Positions 11,092-23,254 of a stretch of 64,000 bases of DNA are shown piece after piece. The stretch comes from Hyperoodon ampullatus (lineage: Eukaryota > Chordata > Mammalia > Artiodactyla > Ziphiidae), in contig OX457060.1 of NCBI GenBank assembly GCA_949752795.1, forward strand, positions 106,838,949 through 106,902,948. Reading direction: 5' to 3'. The position numbers were made by a program, and so were the translations under genes. A model generated the notes under the pieces. That model worked only from the letters and a program-made list of their open reading frames with translations. It was not told where the DNA came from and ran no database searches. Position 1 is the first letter of the stretch. Each line of letters opens with the position of its first letter.

Positions 11092-11619
11092 CTAGTATTG
11101 CTGTGCTTTATAGTAATTATATTGACTTTGCTCCTGATGGCTATGTGCCACCATCTGGTCTTTGCTATTCGGGAACCGTGTCATCTTCATTGACACGAGG
11201 GCCCTATCTCTCATGGCATCATCTCCTCCTGCTAATTCTGTCTTACAGAGGACAGCCACAATGAACTTCTCAAAGACGCTAGTGTTCTTCACACTAATGC
11301 ATGCCTTCTTGGGTACAACAGCTATCACCATTCCAGACCTCAGGCTCCTGCTTACTCTGTATCTTCACCATAATTTTAGCCTAGAAGACACTGAGGCCAA
11401 ATATTGTCTCCTTTGCAGTTTTTCTACATTTACTATTAAATCCTGTGCTTGAATTTCAGCAAAGGTTACCCCTAGCTGTAGGAAACAAAAGTTTTGAAAA
11501 ATTTCCATGAAGGCCCTTTGGCTTCTCCAGCATTCCCTGAATTCATAGGTGGATAACTTCAGACTGTCATTGTTTTTCTGCAAGGTTTCCAATATAAAGA
11601 AACAAACAAACACACGCAA
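11092..11619 (-). pseudogene. Possible decayed coding remnant of unknown origin
   Basis: On the minus strand, one reading frame runs from 11619 down to 11092 with a single internal stop (TGA at about 11365-11367), roughly 175 codons. The upstream part contains STYEFRECWRSQRAF and GVTFAEIQAQDLIVNVEKLQ, and the downstream part contains EKFIVAVLCKTELAGGDDAM. Composition is protein-like, with few AT-rich codon runs, unlike most open frames in the window. I do not recognise the family, and no poly(A) tail or target-site duplication is evident. A plus-strand frame (11162-11452) overlaps it, so a chance open stretch is a real alternative. Confidence 0.3.
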
Positions 11620-11629
11620 AAATTAAAAA

Positions 11630-12224
11630 TTCACCTTATTCCATGGTCTTTAAAATTGCCATTGTCCCCACGTAGTTCAATATTGAAGTTACACCATAAG
11701 CCAATGTTTTCTCTCTCTCTGCTGCTGGTCATCCTATTCTAAAACAGGTGAAAGGATGAGTGATCATGGTGCTAAAGCAGAACTTAAGACAAGGGCTTAT
11801 TAAAATGTAGCTTATTTAGAAGGTGATACCCAGAAACAGAAATGAAGAGATGAGGAAAGTGACACAGGAAAGGAACCTATTTGTTCTCACTGTTAACAAC
11901 TGGCACTTAATCCCACTGTGGGCTTCATTCTCTCTAAAGAGGTGTGTTGAATGTACTTGTTGAATGAAGAAGCAGAGCCTGGGTCCTTGATTACTAATCC
12001 CTAGCTCCACTGATGGATGGATTCATCCAAGGGCATTCACTCTCTGAATTTCTGCGCTGCTTTGCTGATACTTCCTGAGTTGCTATAACAGAAAAGTAGA
12101 AAAATGTGGCTATAGTTTCATATGGGATGTGATAAGTTTGATGAGCTCCGTCTATGAAAAATGCAGCTTAGATTACAGTAGGCTAAGGGGTTGGTTGTGT
12201 CATAGGGCACAAGAAGCAACATTT
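11630..12224. other. Unique stretch, nothing recognised
   Basis: No gene or repeat recognised. The short minus-strand frame at 11816-12010 has no known relative. Confidence 0.4.
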
Positions 12225-12345
12225 CCCTTATATTCATGATCATATTTTTACTTATTATATCCATTTTACAGATGAGAAAATTTAGGTTCAGATTCTGAAA
12301 TAATTTACCCAAGGTCACACAAAAAAATAAGTGACAGAATATAAT
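12225..12345 (-). repeat. MIR SINE fragment
   Basis: The phrases atccattttacagatgagaa and acccaaggtcacac are the antisense MIR core. Confidence 0.75.
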
Positions 12346-12359
12346 TAAAGCTCACAAGA

Positions 12360-12465
12360 AATGAAGAATCTCCAGTCCTACCCCAGACCTACTGAATCTG
12401 AATCTGCATTTTAATAGAACCTCTAGATGTTATACATGAATATTTAGGTTTGCTAAGTACTGGCT
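12360..12465. repeat. MER5A-like hAT transposon fragment
   Basis: The phrases cctactgaatctgaatctgc and ttttaatagaacctctagat resemble the internal part of MER5-type non-autonomous hAT elements. The terminal inverted repeats are not both visible. Confidence 0.5.
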
Positions 12466-12781
12466 TAAATTTTTTTTTCTTAAATGCCTATAGTTATAAA
12501 TCAAAAGAGAAAGTCATATATAGTATCAAGTAATCCAAAATGTATACTCTTCTTTTAATTAAAACAAAGAGATTCTCCTAAGTATTTTCTTTTATAAACC
12601 TTAACTAATTAAAATATTTTGCTGGGAGGGACCCAGTGTAATTTTTTTAAAGAAGTTTCTGTGAGCTAGAGTTGGGTTGGGAATTGATATAAAAGGAGTG
12701 TTACTGTCATAAGTAGTGTGCCAGTCAGAGGTGAAGGCAATGACACACGTGGGTATAACTCAAGGACGACTTATTTGAGAG

Positions 12782-13409
12782 TGTATTCGTTTTCTATTGC
12801 TTCTGTAACAAATTACAAAAACTTAGCTTAAAATCACACAAATGTATTATTCTACATTTCTGTTCACTTGGCTATTTACTCTGCTCTGTTTCTCTTCTCT
12901 ACTCTGGAATAAAGATGTTGTTCAGCTGGGCTTTTGTCAAGAGGCCCTGGAGAATTTTCTTCCAAACTCATTCAAGTTTTTGGAAAAATCCAGTTCTTTG
13001 TGATTGTAGGACTGAGGTCCACATTTCCTTGCTGGCTGTCTTCTGGGGGCTGTCATTAACATCTAGTGGCTCTTAGGTCCTTCCCTGTGGGTCCCTGCAT
13101 CTCAGAGTCAGGAAGGGCACATCAAATTGGCTCCTGCTTGGAATCTCTCTGATTTTCCCTTCTGTCATATATATCTTGCTTTCCCTTCTGCCACATGTTT
13201 TCTGCCTCCAGTCAGAAAAGATTCTTTACCTTTAAGTGCTCATGTGATTATATTGAACATGTCTGGATAATTCATATTATACTCCCTATTTTAAGGTCTG
13301 TAACCTTAATTTATATCTACAAACCTTCTTTTACTATGTAGCATAACATATCCATAGGTTCCAATGATTAGGGGATGGATATCTTTGGAGAGCCATTCTG
13401 CCTACCACA
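12782..13409 (-). mobile_element. MaLR (MLT1-type) solo LTR
   Basis: The antisense LTR runs from tgtattcgttttctattgct and aacaaattacaaaaacttag to tgcctaccaca. The ends TG and CA, the middle phrase gtgattatattgaaca and the final ggttccaatgattaggggat fit MLT1 LTRs. No internal retroviral-like region is attached, so it is a solo LTR, an old and inactive relic. Confidence 0.8.
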
Positions 13410-16225
13410 GAGTTTTTGTGATTCAAAATGTAGTAAGAGGTGGTTTGGAGATAGATTTTAGACAGCTATAAATGAGAGGAATACTTCCATTCTTTCAACA
13501 AATATTTATTGAGTAAATACTGCTTTCTAGTATTCTGGGCTAGGATTTTAGCTTTTGAGCAATGGGGTGTTTTCAAAGATTATTAAGTAGAAAAGTGATA
13601 GAATAAACAGTATTCAGCAAAGCAGCCCAGAAATGCAGAATAAGTGCCCAAACCCCAAGTTCCTGTCATCAGGCTACAGGTTCATACCCGTAGGGAGACT
13701 GATGATTTCTTCCTTTTTGTAACTGCAGGTTAGAGGTAGAGAGATAAGTGTCTCCTTTGGGAAGCTGGCCATGGAAAGAAAAAAGAAAGGATGACTTTGA
13801 GGAAAGGTACAAATAAATAGCTGACAAAACTTTGTGCTTGGCATAAAAGGAATAAAGTTGATGAAGTATTGCAGGATGATTGGGAGAATTTGAGGAATAG
13901 CAAAATGATCATTACAATATCAATAATTCAAGAAGAGCAAAGCAATGATCCCAAATCACTGAAGTGTCATGCATGCTTGAATAGAAACACCAGGTGAGAC
14001 AGCAGCAAACAACAAAAATAAAAACACCAACTTTCTTTGGTGTTCTTGCTTAATTGTTCTCTCCACTGGTTGCTGGCTAAGTTGGACATTGCCTGGCATA
14101 GTGGTGTGTTCCACAATCTTGACTTACCCACCAGTAAATCTCAAAATAACCCAGCTCTTCAAGTTTCAGTACAATTCTTGCCTATTTACAGGAAAAGAGT
14201 GTCATCATAGACAATGTGTTTCCAACAAATACATAGGCAGTAATTGGAATAAAGCATGGACCAAAGTATTAATAATGATGCACATTGAGAATACATTGGA
14301 ACTATTTGAAGAGTACAAGTTGAGGTTAAGTCAATCTTACCACTAGGGGAAGGTTGACATTTTTTTTACACATATTCGGATGTTGTCTCCTCTAATACAT
14401 GAACCAGAAACATTATAAAGAAATAATGGAATAGACACAGAGTATGACACATGTGGTCGGCATTTGCTTCAACATCTCTGGATGCGAGATTATTAAAAAA
14501 AAAAAAAAACCTCAGTAAAATCCTTAAGAACTTATTCATTCATATCCATACCTTGGTGTATATTTTATGGCTTCAGTTCTTCTACTGAAAAATAGTGTTT
14601 ATTTTTAGGTTAATAGACAAACACAACAATGTTGAAGGTCATACTACAATCTAAAACTGTCTCAAATGTTTTTGGTTTGGCTTTACAGAAAATGCACTGT
14701 GCCAAACACTTTTTCTCCTTTATTTTTAAACGCTTGTGTATTTTTAAAGAAAATGTAATCCACATGTTTCTTATTCATTTACACTTAACTCATCAAATTC
14801 CTCTTGTGTAAGAGTGACTTGGAGACCAAAAGACTTTGGAAATTATTTGTTTGCCTTTGAAGCTCTTTCTTTTTATTAGGAAAGTAATAGCATGTTCTTT
14901 GGTATAGTTCATGTTAGATACTCAGGTACTCAGTTTTTCAAGTATGTAAATAACATAATCTAGAATATTTATATTTGTCCTTATATCTTGCTTTCCCTAT
15001 TCTATTAATATAATGGTAATTATCACCATTATATCCTTTGTTATACTATTACTATATTATTATTTACTAATAATATTGTTATAAACTTCATAATAACATT
15101 AGTGGTGTTACAAGAATATCTATATATTTGCAACATCTTCATTTAAAAAGTGGTTTTATCTTACTCATCTTTCCTTAAAGACTTGTATGGAAAGAGAATT
15201 CCAGGCTTTGTAGCATACTCACCTATTTCATTTCCTCATAGAATGTCAGACAGAGAGAATTTGCCAACTGTTTTACATCTTCCAAAAATCTTTCAGTTCA
15301 TCTGTTTTATTTCTGCTTTTGTGACTAAGTGTGCTATTCATCTCTCATAACTATTTTTAACCTCTCTTCAAATCCTTGTACAATTGTCTGACTTTATAAT
15401 CTGAATTAAAAGTCATTTCATTGTTGAGCTGAATGATTCTGTCCTACTGGTTCCATTTATGTATTCTTTATACTTATGGATAATACATTGTTCTAGTTTG
15501 CTTATCCTCTGAATTATAGCCTGTCACAGGTCTTTAAGTATTCTTAAATAATCTTGTGGATGTATACTCTGAAACTCAAGAGCACCCCAAGCACCTTTAA
15601 AAGTAGGGTCTATGTCTTTTTATTTATTTCATGTCTTCTTATCATGCTTAGTTCTGATTGCTACAAATTTTAATCTCAGTAAATATAACTGGTGGGTTGC
15701 TAATTTTTAAAGTATTATGTGGCATGTGCTACTTGCTTTCTGCATGAAAATAATATAGTAAAATGCCAGATAAAAGTGGATTCTGACTCGGTCTCTTTTT
15801 TAAATTAGATCGCATGCTTGTAATCTATTGTAAGGTTTGGTCCTTTAACTATTTTCTTAAATTTAACCAGGGTCTTGAAAACACAGTGCACGTGAAAAGA
15901 AAAAGTAGTGAACAAGACCTTAATCAAAATTGCCAGTTCATTTGCAAAACAGATACTGATGGCCCACAACCAACAGGGCCTTGCTTAGGCTTTGTGCTAG
16001 ATTCTGGTAATGAAGAGAGGAAAGGGACAATCTCTTCTCTCAGACAACTGACCATTTTGGGAGTCACAAATGTAGACGATTTCAACACTGTGTGCAGAGT
16101 GATAGGACAAAGGTCAAAGAGTAAAGGCAGGCATCTCAGTCTAGTTTCAAGAAAATGCTTTTGCAGCGATCTCAAAGTTAAGCAGGGTGTGCAAGCTAAG
16201 CATTATAAGAGGCAACATGATAGCC
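13410..16225. other. Long unique AT-rich stretch, nothing recognised
   Basis: A short piece near 13495-13545 (caacaaatatttattgag) looks like an old SINE or LINE end. Otherwise there is no repeat or gene. From 14990 to 15120 it is extremely AT-rich with ATT-type runs. The 187-codon open frame at 15814-16377 ends in antisense MIR and is not taken as a gene. Confidence 0.4.
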
Positions 16226-16440
16226 TCAGTTTAAGAGACATTTACATAGCACTTACTTGTGTGGGTTACTGTTCCAAGCTCCTTACTCATTCACTCCTCA
16301 TCACTATCCCATGGGTAAGCACTGTTACTAACCTAATTTTACAAGTGAGGAAACTGAAGTACCTGCAAGTTAAGTGAATTGCCCAAGGTCAACAGCAGGC
16401 ACAGCCAGGACTTAAATATAGGTATTGTGTGCCTCCATAG
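16226..16440 (-). repeat. MIR SINE, nearly full length
   Basis: It contains actaacctaattttacaagt, gaggaaactgaagtacctgc, gaattgcccaaggtcaac and ccaggacttaaatatagg, the antisense MIR core plus tRNA-related end. It supplies the C-terminal third of an otherwise attractive open frame on the plus strand. Confidence 0.85.
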
Positions 16441-16974
16441 TCTCTACAGGAGACTTTTAATAGAGAATTTACATACTCATGGAGAGCAACACACAGTCAA
16501 GGAAGAACAAGTGGGTTGGCATTTCCTGAGGGCAAGTTATAATGGGGACAATGTCAAGAAATGAAGGAAGCTAAAGAAGTGTATGAGAACGATGTTACAC
16601 TGAAAAACCAGCGTTTTAACTTAAAGGAATCATTGTAATCATTGGGATAACAGGATTTTGTCTCAATATTAGAAAGAAGATTCTCTAGCATCATGGATTA
16701 TGGGATACAAGATGGCTGGGTTGGAGATAGAAAGACCTGGTAAGGGGTACCTGCAATAGCACAAGTGAGAGAAACAGTGGAAATATGGTTGGAGGGAAGC
16801 TGAAGCTCACATGAGTTATTCTAGGAGAGGGCATGTGAAGGCTTAAGCTGCTGATGTTGGAAAAAGAGAGAAAGTTGTGCCTGGAGTGATTCCTCTGAGT
16901 TTCTGATTAAGGCAACAGTGTAGACAGTGGTGACTACTGGGATAAAGAAGAAAACAAGAGAATTGAACATTAGA

Positions 16975-17205
16975 AAATGCTTATGATACCATGTAAAGAG
17001 AAAAAGAATGTAGAGCTCAAAATTGTATATTCTGTATTGCCCTTTAAAAAATATGTGTGTAATATGCACAGAAAAGCTCTGGTGAAAACTAGAACAACCA
17101 TTCATTGTAAATGGTAAAATTTCTCAGAACTTTTCATTTTTCCCCGTATCTTCTAAATTTTCCATAATGAACATGAATTAGTTATTTTTCCATTAAACTA
17201 AAATT
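16975..17205 (+). repeat. Old LINE-1 3' end fragment (L1M type)
   Basis: The phrases gataccatgtaaagagaaaa and ttctaaattttccataatga are typical of the sense-strand 3' end of old L1 subfamilies. A similar ending occurs at 42245-42430. Confidence 0.6.
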
Positions 17206-18395
17206 AAATGTTACTGGAAGGATTTAGACAGTGATCTTATTTAAAATTAACTTCTATGATCTTTCAGGAAAGCAAATAAAGTACTTAGCAAAAGTAGATG
17301 ATTTATTAACTTTGGATCAGGAACGCCCCTCTTAGGAAGCTAAAGTAATATGTAGGTTCTCACGTGTTTATTTATAAATATATTTATTGTCATGCAGAAA
17401 AATTAGCATTAGCAATCAGGTTGTTGAAAACAATTATAGCACAAGTGTGTGAATGCATATTAAACATTCATTAGGACAGTTACTTATAAAAATAATCATT
17501 ACTTATAAAAATTAATCATCAGGGAAATACTTCTGATATATGAAAACAGCACGGTATGAGTTCTTTGATGCTATTTACGTAGGATATCTCTGAGTGAAAT
17601 ATGATACTGATTTTCTTTGACTTGCATTTTTTAGGATCTGTAAAATATACCTACATATTTACTTATAAAATATAATAAAACATAAAAATAAAGACATTTA
17701 GTTCATAGTGTGAGCAGTATCACTGCTGTTTAATCATTTCAAATGGGCTTATGTTGGACTGTAAGTACACAGCCAAAGAGGAGTGGAAAAGTCACCTGGA
17801 CTATGAGACTGGCTGTGTCAGGGGAAGCAATTGGTCCAAATCATGATTATAGATGAGAATAAGTATGAAGGACCAATGATTACATTAAAAAGTATGTTTC
17901 TCAGGAGTATTTGAATATGATAAGAGGGATCATAGCTTTAAACTTAAAGAAGCACTAAATTTTGGAATTTCAGATACTAAGAAGATAAAAGGATATTTGT
18001 TGAGATATTATCATATTCTTGAGATTTCTAAAAAATAATGTTCATGGCCTACACATAAATAGTAGATTTATTTGTGTTTTAGACATGTACTGTTTGTGTT
18101 ATTATGTTTGGATATTTGGATACATTGACCAACATCCAGATATGGTAGTGCTATGACTTGACTTCCATGGAAAATGTGAATCTTAAGGTAGCCATGTTTT
18201 TCCTTTGTCCCATGAAAAGTAATAGAATCTTTAGAAAATTAATTCATCTTCATTTAACTTTATCAGTTTTTGAAGAAACCACAAATATTTTAGATTCATT
18301 TGACAGAGCTAAAAATACTAGGGTGTTAAAATAATTGAAATAATGGTATCCACATGTAAATATCTTTAACTGCATGTTACTGAAACTTTTATGCT
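17206..18395. other. Unique AT-rich stretch, nothing recognised
   Basis: No gene and no confidently named repeat was seen. Confidence 0.4.
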
Positions 18396-18399
18396 AATC

Positions 18400-18685
18400 T
18401 TTATATTAATTATTTATTGATATTTATTGAATGACTACTATGTGCAAGTGCTTTGAATGCATTATCTCATTTAATTCTCAGAAGAGATAAAACTTAGATC
18501 AGAAACTGACTGGGAGCATTTAAATTGATTTTGTTATGTGGCCACCAGGCTAGTAAGCAACAGATTCATTAGAGAAGTAGGTAGTATAATCTACATTTGA
18601 TAGGTGTTGATATCAAGTCTGTGGCCCAAAGTCACATTAATAGAGCACAGTGTTGGAATCAAGATTCAAACAACATTTAGTTGGA
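18400..18685 (-). repeat. MIR SINE
   Basis: The phrases tgactactatgtgcaagtgc, cattatctcatttaattctc and ggcccaaagtcacattaata follow the antisense MIR order, with an interrupting stretch near 18490-18590. Confidence 0.65.
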
Positions 18686-18796
18686 GCCTCTATGGCCACA
18701 CTTCCAGCATTTCTAGAAAATAGTATACCACTTATCATCCTTTAAAAACACTCTTGAGAATTTGGCATCTTAATGACTGATCTTTTCTTTTATAGG

Positions 18797-18869
18797 TACC
18801 TGTTAAATATTTCTCATAGTGCTTCCATACATTTTTTTGTGATCATATTTTTCATATACAGCTGTTGAC
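18797..18869 (+). repeat. Left copy of a ~73-base direct repeat flanking an L1
   Basis: It starts tacctgttaaatatttct and ends gctgttgac. A diverged copy lies at 21216-21289, directly on the other side of the antisense L1. It is best explained as an exceptionally long target-site duplication, or as duplication of the site by another route. Confidence 0.7.
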
Positions 18870-21215
18870 TATTTTATAAAGAGATAATTGACATACAACA
18901 TGATATTAGTTTCAGGCATATAGCATAATGATTTGATATTTGTATATATTGAGAAATAATCACTACAGTAAATCCAAGAAAGATCTGTTAAGATACACAG
19001 CTTCGTAATTTTTTTCTTGTGATGAGAACTTTTAAGATCTACTCTCTTAACTTTCAAATATGCAAGACAGTATTATCAACTATAGTCACCATGCTGTGCA
19101 TTACATCCCTATGACTTATTTATTTCATAAGTGGAAGTTTGTACCTTTTGACTCCTGTCATCCATTTGCAACCACTAATCTGCTGTTCTCTGTATCTACG
19201 AGCTTCTTTTTATTTTTTATTTTTGATTCCACATATAAGTGAGACCATACAGTATTTGTCATTTTTTGTCTGACTTATTTCACTTAGTATAATATGCTCA
19301 GGGTGCACCTATATTGTCACAAATGGAAAAAATTTATTCTTTTTTTTTTTTTTTTTTTGCTGAATAATAGTCCAGTGTATACAAATATACACCACATCTT
19401 CTTTATCCTTTCATTCATTGATGGACAATTAGGTTGTTTCTGTATCTTGGTTATTGTACCTAATGCTGCAATGAACATGGGGGTGCATATATCTTTTTCA
19501 GTTAGTGTTTCTGCTTTCTTTGGGTAAATACCCAGAAGTGGAATTGCTGGATCATATGGTAGTTCTATTTTTAATTTTTTGAGGGACTTACATACTCTAT
19601 AGCGGCTGCACCAATTTACATTCCCACAAACAGTGTACAAGGGTTCCTTTTTCTCCACATCCTCACTAGCATTTTTTATCTTTTGTCTTTTTGATAATAC
19701 TATTCTAACAGGTGTGAGGTGATATTGTGGTCTCAATTTGCCTTTCCCTGATGATTAATGGCACTGAGCACATTTTCATGTACATGTAGGCTATCTGTAT
19801 GTCTTCTTTGGACAAATGTCTGTTCAGGCCCTGTGCCCATTTTTAAATTGAATTGTTTTTGCTAATGAGTTGTATGAGTTCTTTATAGATTTTGGATATT
19901 AACCCCTCATTAGATATATGATTTGAAAGTATTTTCTCCCATTTACTAGGTTGTCTTTTCATTTTGTTGATGATTTCCTTTGCAGTATAGAAGCTTTTTA
20001 GTTTAATGTAGTCCCACTTTTGTTGTTGCTTTTGATTTCAAATCCAAAAAAAAAAAAAAATCACAAAAACTATGCCAAGGAAATTACCTCCTATGTTGTC
20101 TTTTCATTTTGTTGATGATTTCCTTTGCAGTATAGAAGCTTTTTAGTTTAATGTAGTCCCACTTTTGTTGTTGCTTTTGATTTCAAATCCAAAAAAAAAA
20201 AAAAAATCACAAAAACTATGCCAAGGAAATTACCTCCTATGTTTTCTTCTAGGACTTTTCTGGTTTCAGGTCTCACATTCAAGTCTTTAATCCATTTGAG
20301 TTAATTTTTGTGTATGGTGTAACACAGTGGTCCAGTTTCATTCTGTTGCATGTTGCTGTCCAGTTTTTCCAACACTATTTATTGATGAGACTGTCCTTTC
20401 CCCATTGTATATTCTTGGCTCCTTTGTCATAAATTAATTGACCATATACATTGAGTTTATTTGGGAGCTACCTTTGTTCTATTGATCTATGTCTCTTTTT
20501 TTAGGCCAGTTCCATATTGTTTTGATGACTATAGCTTTGCAATATAGTTTGAAGTCAGGAAGTGTGATGCCTCTAGCTTTGCTCTTCTTTCTCAAGATTG
20601 CTTTGTATACTTGGGGTCTTTTGTGGCTCCACACAGGTTTTAGGATCTTTTTTTCTGTGAAAAAATGCCATTGGAATTTTGATAAGGATTTCACTGAGTC
20701 TGTATATTGCTTTGTGTAGTATGCACATTTTAACAATATTAATTCTTCCAATACATGAGCATGAAATGCCTTTCCATTTATTTGTGTCTTCTTTAATTTC
20801 TTTAATCAGTATCTTATAGTTTTCAGAATACAGGTTTTTCACCTTGGTTAAATTTATCCCTGAGTATTTTATTCTTTTTTATTTATTTATTTTTATTTAA
20901 AAAAATTTTTTTTATTTTATTCTTTTTGATGCAATTATAAATGGAATGGTTTTCTTAATTTCTCTTTCTGAGAGTTTGTTGTTAGTGCATAGAAACACAG
21001 TAGATTTTTTATATTGATTTCATATCCTACAACTTTACTGAATTCATTTATTAGTTTTAACAGTTTTATGGTAGAGACTTTAGGGTTTTCTACATATAAT
21101 ATTATGTCATCTACAAAGAGGGACAGTTTTACTTCTTCCTTTCCAATTTAGATGCCTTTATTTTTCTTGCCTACTTGCTCTGTCTAGGACTCCCAAAACT
21201 ATTTTAAGTAGTATT
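18870..21215 (-). mobile_element. LINE-1, 5'-truncated, ORF2 part and 3' UTR, antisense
   Basis: The antisense L1 3' UTR starts at about 18870 (agataattgacatacaaca). Further right, reverse translation gives ORF2 pieces. At 19317-19736 there are [19 protein letters not shown] and MFIAALGTITKIQKQPNCPS; at 20479-20842 there are [20 protein letters not shown] and [13 protein letters not shown]2 of an active L1 encodes endonuclease and reverse transcriptase; here the frame is broken many times. It carries a 145-base tandem duplication (19951-20241) and a small insertion at about 20880-20912. Confidence 0.92.
19951..20241. repeat. Tandem duplication, two 145/146-base units, inside the L1
   Basis: The unit beginning ttgtcttttcattttgttga occurs at 19951-20095 and again at 20096-20241. 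The two appear identical except for one extra A in the internal A run (15 A at 20046-20060, 16 A at 20191-20206). Only one copy is expected at this point in L1 ORF2. Confidence 0.93.
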
Positions 21216-21289
21216 TACCTGTTAAATATTTCTTATAGTGCTTATGTTTATTCCTTTTGTAGTCATACCTTTTATACATAGCTATTGAC
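21216..21289 (+). repeat. Right copy of the direct repeat flanking the L1
   Basis: It starts tacctgttaaatatttct and ends gctattgac, matching 18797-18869 with scattered differences, roughly four bases in five by eye. Confidence 0.7.
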
Positions 21290-21680
21290 AATTTAATTTT
21301 TATAGTATGTAATTTTCCATATGTTCTATATATCTCTGTACTGTCATGATTTAACTTAATCATTTTGGGTTAAGGAGAAAGAGTTCTCTTCTGGAATTAA
21401 AAAAATATTTCTTTTTTTCCCCACAGCCCTTCCTCTTTTCTTTTCTCCATTTCTTTCTACCTCTTCCTTCCTTCTTTCCAATCTTTTAAAAAAATTAACT
21501 ATTGTATTTAAACCTTGCAGTATTGGGAGAGGGGAGATTTGATATGGGGGTAGGCATGATTTTTCATTCTATGTGATATTTTATCTTACAAAGGACAGAA
21601 ATATAATGGGAGAATTTTTTTCTTCAATGATTTTAAGAAAATATTGAATATTTATATTGGAACTCATTATTCTTTAGTTT
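21290..21680. other. Unique stretch with a pyrimidine-rich patch
   Basis: Bases 21410-21485 are rich in C and T on the plus strand (cttcctctttt type). Nothing else was recognised. Confidence 0.4.
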
Positions 21681-21685
21681 TACTT

Positions 21686-21842
21686 GTTCTTATGAAGCAA
21701 GAATTGTTTTCTCTATTTTGCAGATAAGTCAGCTGAATCTCAGAGAGATTAAATGATACATCCAAAACCATTGAGCAAGGAAGTTTTCTGAATGTGGGCT
21801 TGAACCCAGATCTGCCTGGTGTCAATGCTCATAATCTTTTTT
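21686..21842 (-). repeat. MIR SINE
   Basis: Antisense MIR: tctattttgcagataagtca, then ctcagagagattaaatgata, then gggcttgaacccagatctgc. Confidence 0.8.
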
Positions 21843-22004
21843 ATTCAGTTACTCTCTTACTTTATTTTAAACATAGGATTATTAGACTTCAGAGATGAAA
21901 GAGCATTTGAGATTGCTCATTCCAACAACTTCAATTCATGTTTTAGGGGACTGTAGCCTAGAGGAGTTAGACCACTTAGTTAAGGTCATGTAACCATAGA
22001 GTTA

Positions 22005-22034
22005 TTGGGTTGGGCATAAAGTTCATTTGTTTTT
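22005..22034 (+). repeat. Mariner left terminal inverted repeat
   Basis: This left end pairs with 23255-23283 read on the other strand. The outer nine bases, ttgggttgg, are shared exactly, with differences further in. Confidence 0.85.
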
Positions 22035-23254
22035 TCTTCTGTAGGATGGCTCTAGTAGCGCTTAGTTGTCTAACTTCATTAGAACGAATTTTGTTAGATT
22101 GTATTGTGACAGCTATCATATCAGCGTGCATTAAAAAAAAAACCATCAAAATTGGTGAATTTTTGTGTAGCCATTTTAATATTGAAGATGGAAGAAAAAA
22201 GCAACACTTTCAGCATATTATGCTTTATTATTTCAAGAAAGGTAAGAATGCGACTGAAATACAAAAAAAGGATTTATGCAGTGTATGGTGAAGGTGCTGT
22301 GAGTGATTGAACATGTCAAAAGTGGTTTGTGAAGTTTTGTGCTGGAGATTTATCAGTGGACGATGCTCCACGGTCAGGTAGACTAGTTGAAGTTTGATAG
22401 TGATCAAATCGAGACAATAATTGAGAGCAATCAACCTTATACATGTGGGAGATAGCTGACATACTCAAAATATCCAAATCAAGAGCTGAAAATCATTTAC
22501 ACCAGCTTGATTTTGTTAATCACTTTGATGTTTGGGTTCCACATAAGTTAAGCAAAAAAAAATCTTGACTATATTTCTGCATACGATTCTCTACTTACAC
22601 GTAAGGAAAACATTCTGTTTTTAAAACAAATTGTGACGGGTGATGAGAAATGGATACTGTAAAATAATGTGGAATAGAAGAGATTGTGGGGCAATGAAGA
22701 GAACTACCAACAACCACACCAAAGGCCGTCTTCATCCAAAGAAAGTGATGTTGTGTATATGGTGGAGTTGGAAGGGAGTCCTCTATTATGAGCTCCTTCT
22801 GGAAAACCAAACGATTCATTCCAGCAAGTACTGCTCCCAGTTAGACTGACTGAAAGCAGCACTCGACAAAATGCGTCCGGAAGTAGTCAACAGAAAATGC
22901 ATAATCTTCCATCAGGATAGCACGGGACGACATGCTTCTTTGATGACAAGGCAAAAACGATTACAGTTTGGCTGGGAAGTTCTGATTCATCTACTGTATT
23001 CACCAGATATTGCATTTTCAGATTTCCATTGATTTCGGTCTTTACAAAATTCTCTTGATGGAAAAAATTTCAATTCCCTGGATGACTATAAAAGGCACCT
23101 GGAACAGTTCTTTGCTCAAAAAACTAAAAAGTTTTGGGAAGTTGGAATTATGAAGTTGCCTGGAAAATAGCAGAAGGTAGTGGAACAAAAGGGTGAATAA
23201 GTTGTTCAATAAAATTCTTGGTGAAAGTGAAAAATGTGTCATTTTTAAACTTAA

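Noticed and set aside
15814..16377. 187-codon plus-strand open frame, among the longest in the window
   Set aside because: Its last third is antisense MIR (16226-16440), the rest has no recognisable family, and the opposite strand is also partly open. It is chance.
19951..20241. CRISPR-like direct repeat
   Set aside because: There are only two abutting 145-base units with no spacers, in mammalian L1 DNA.
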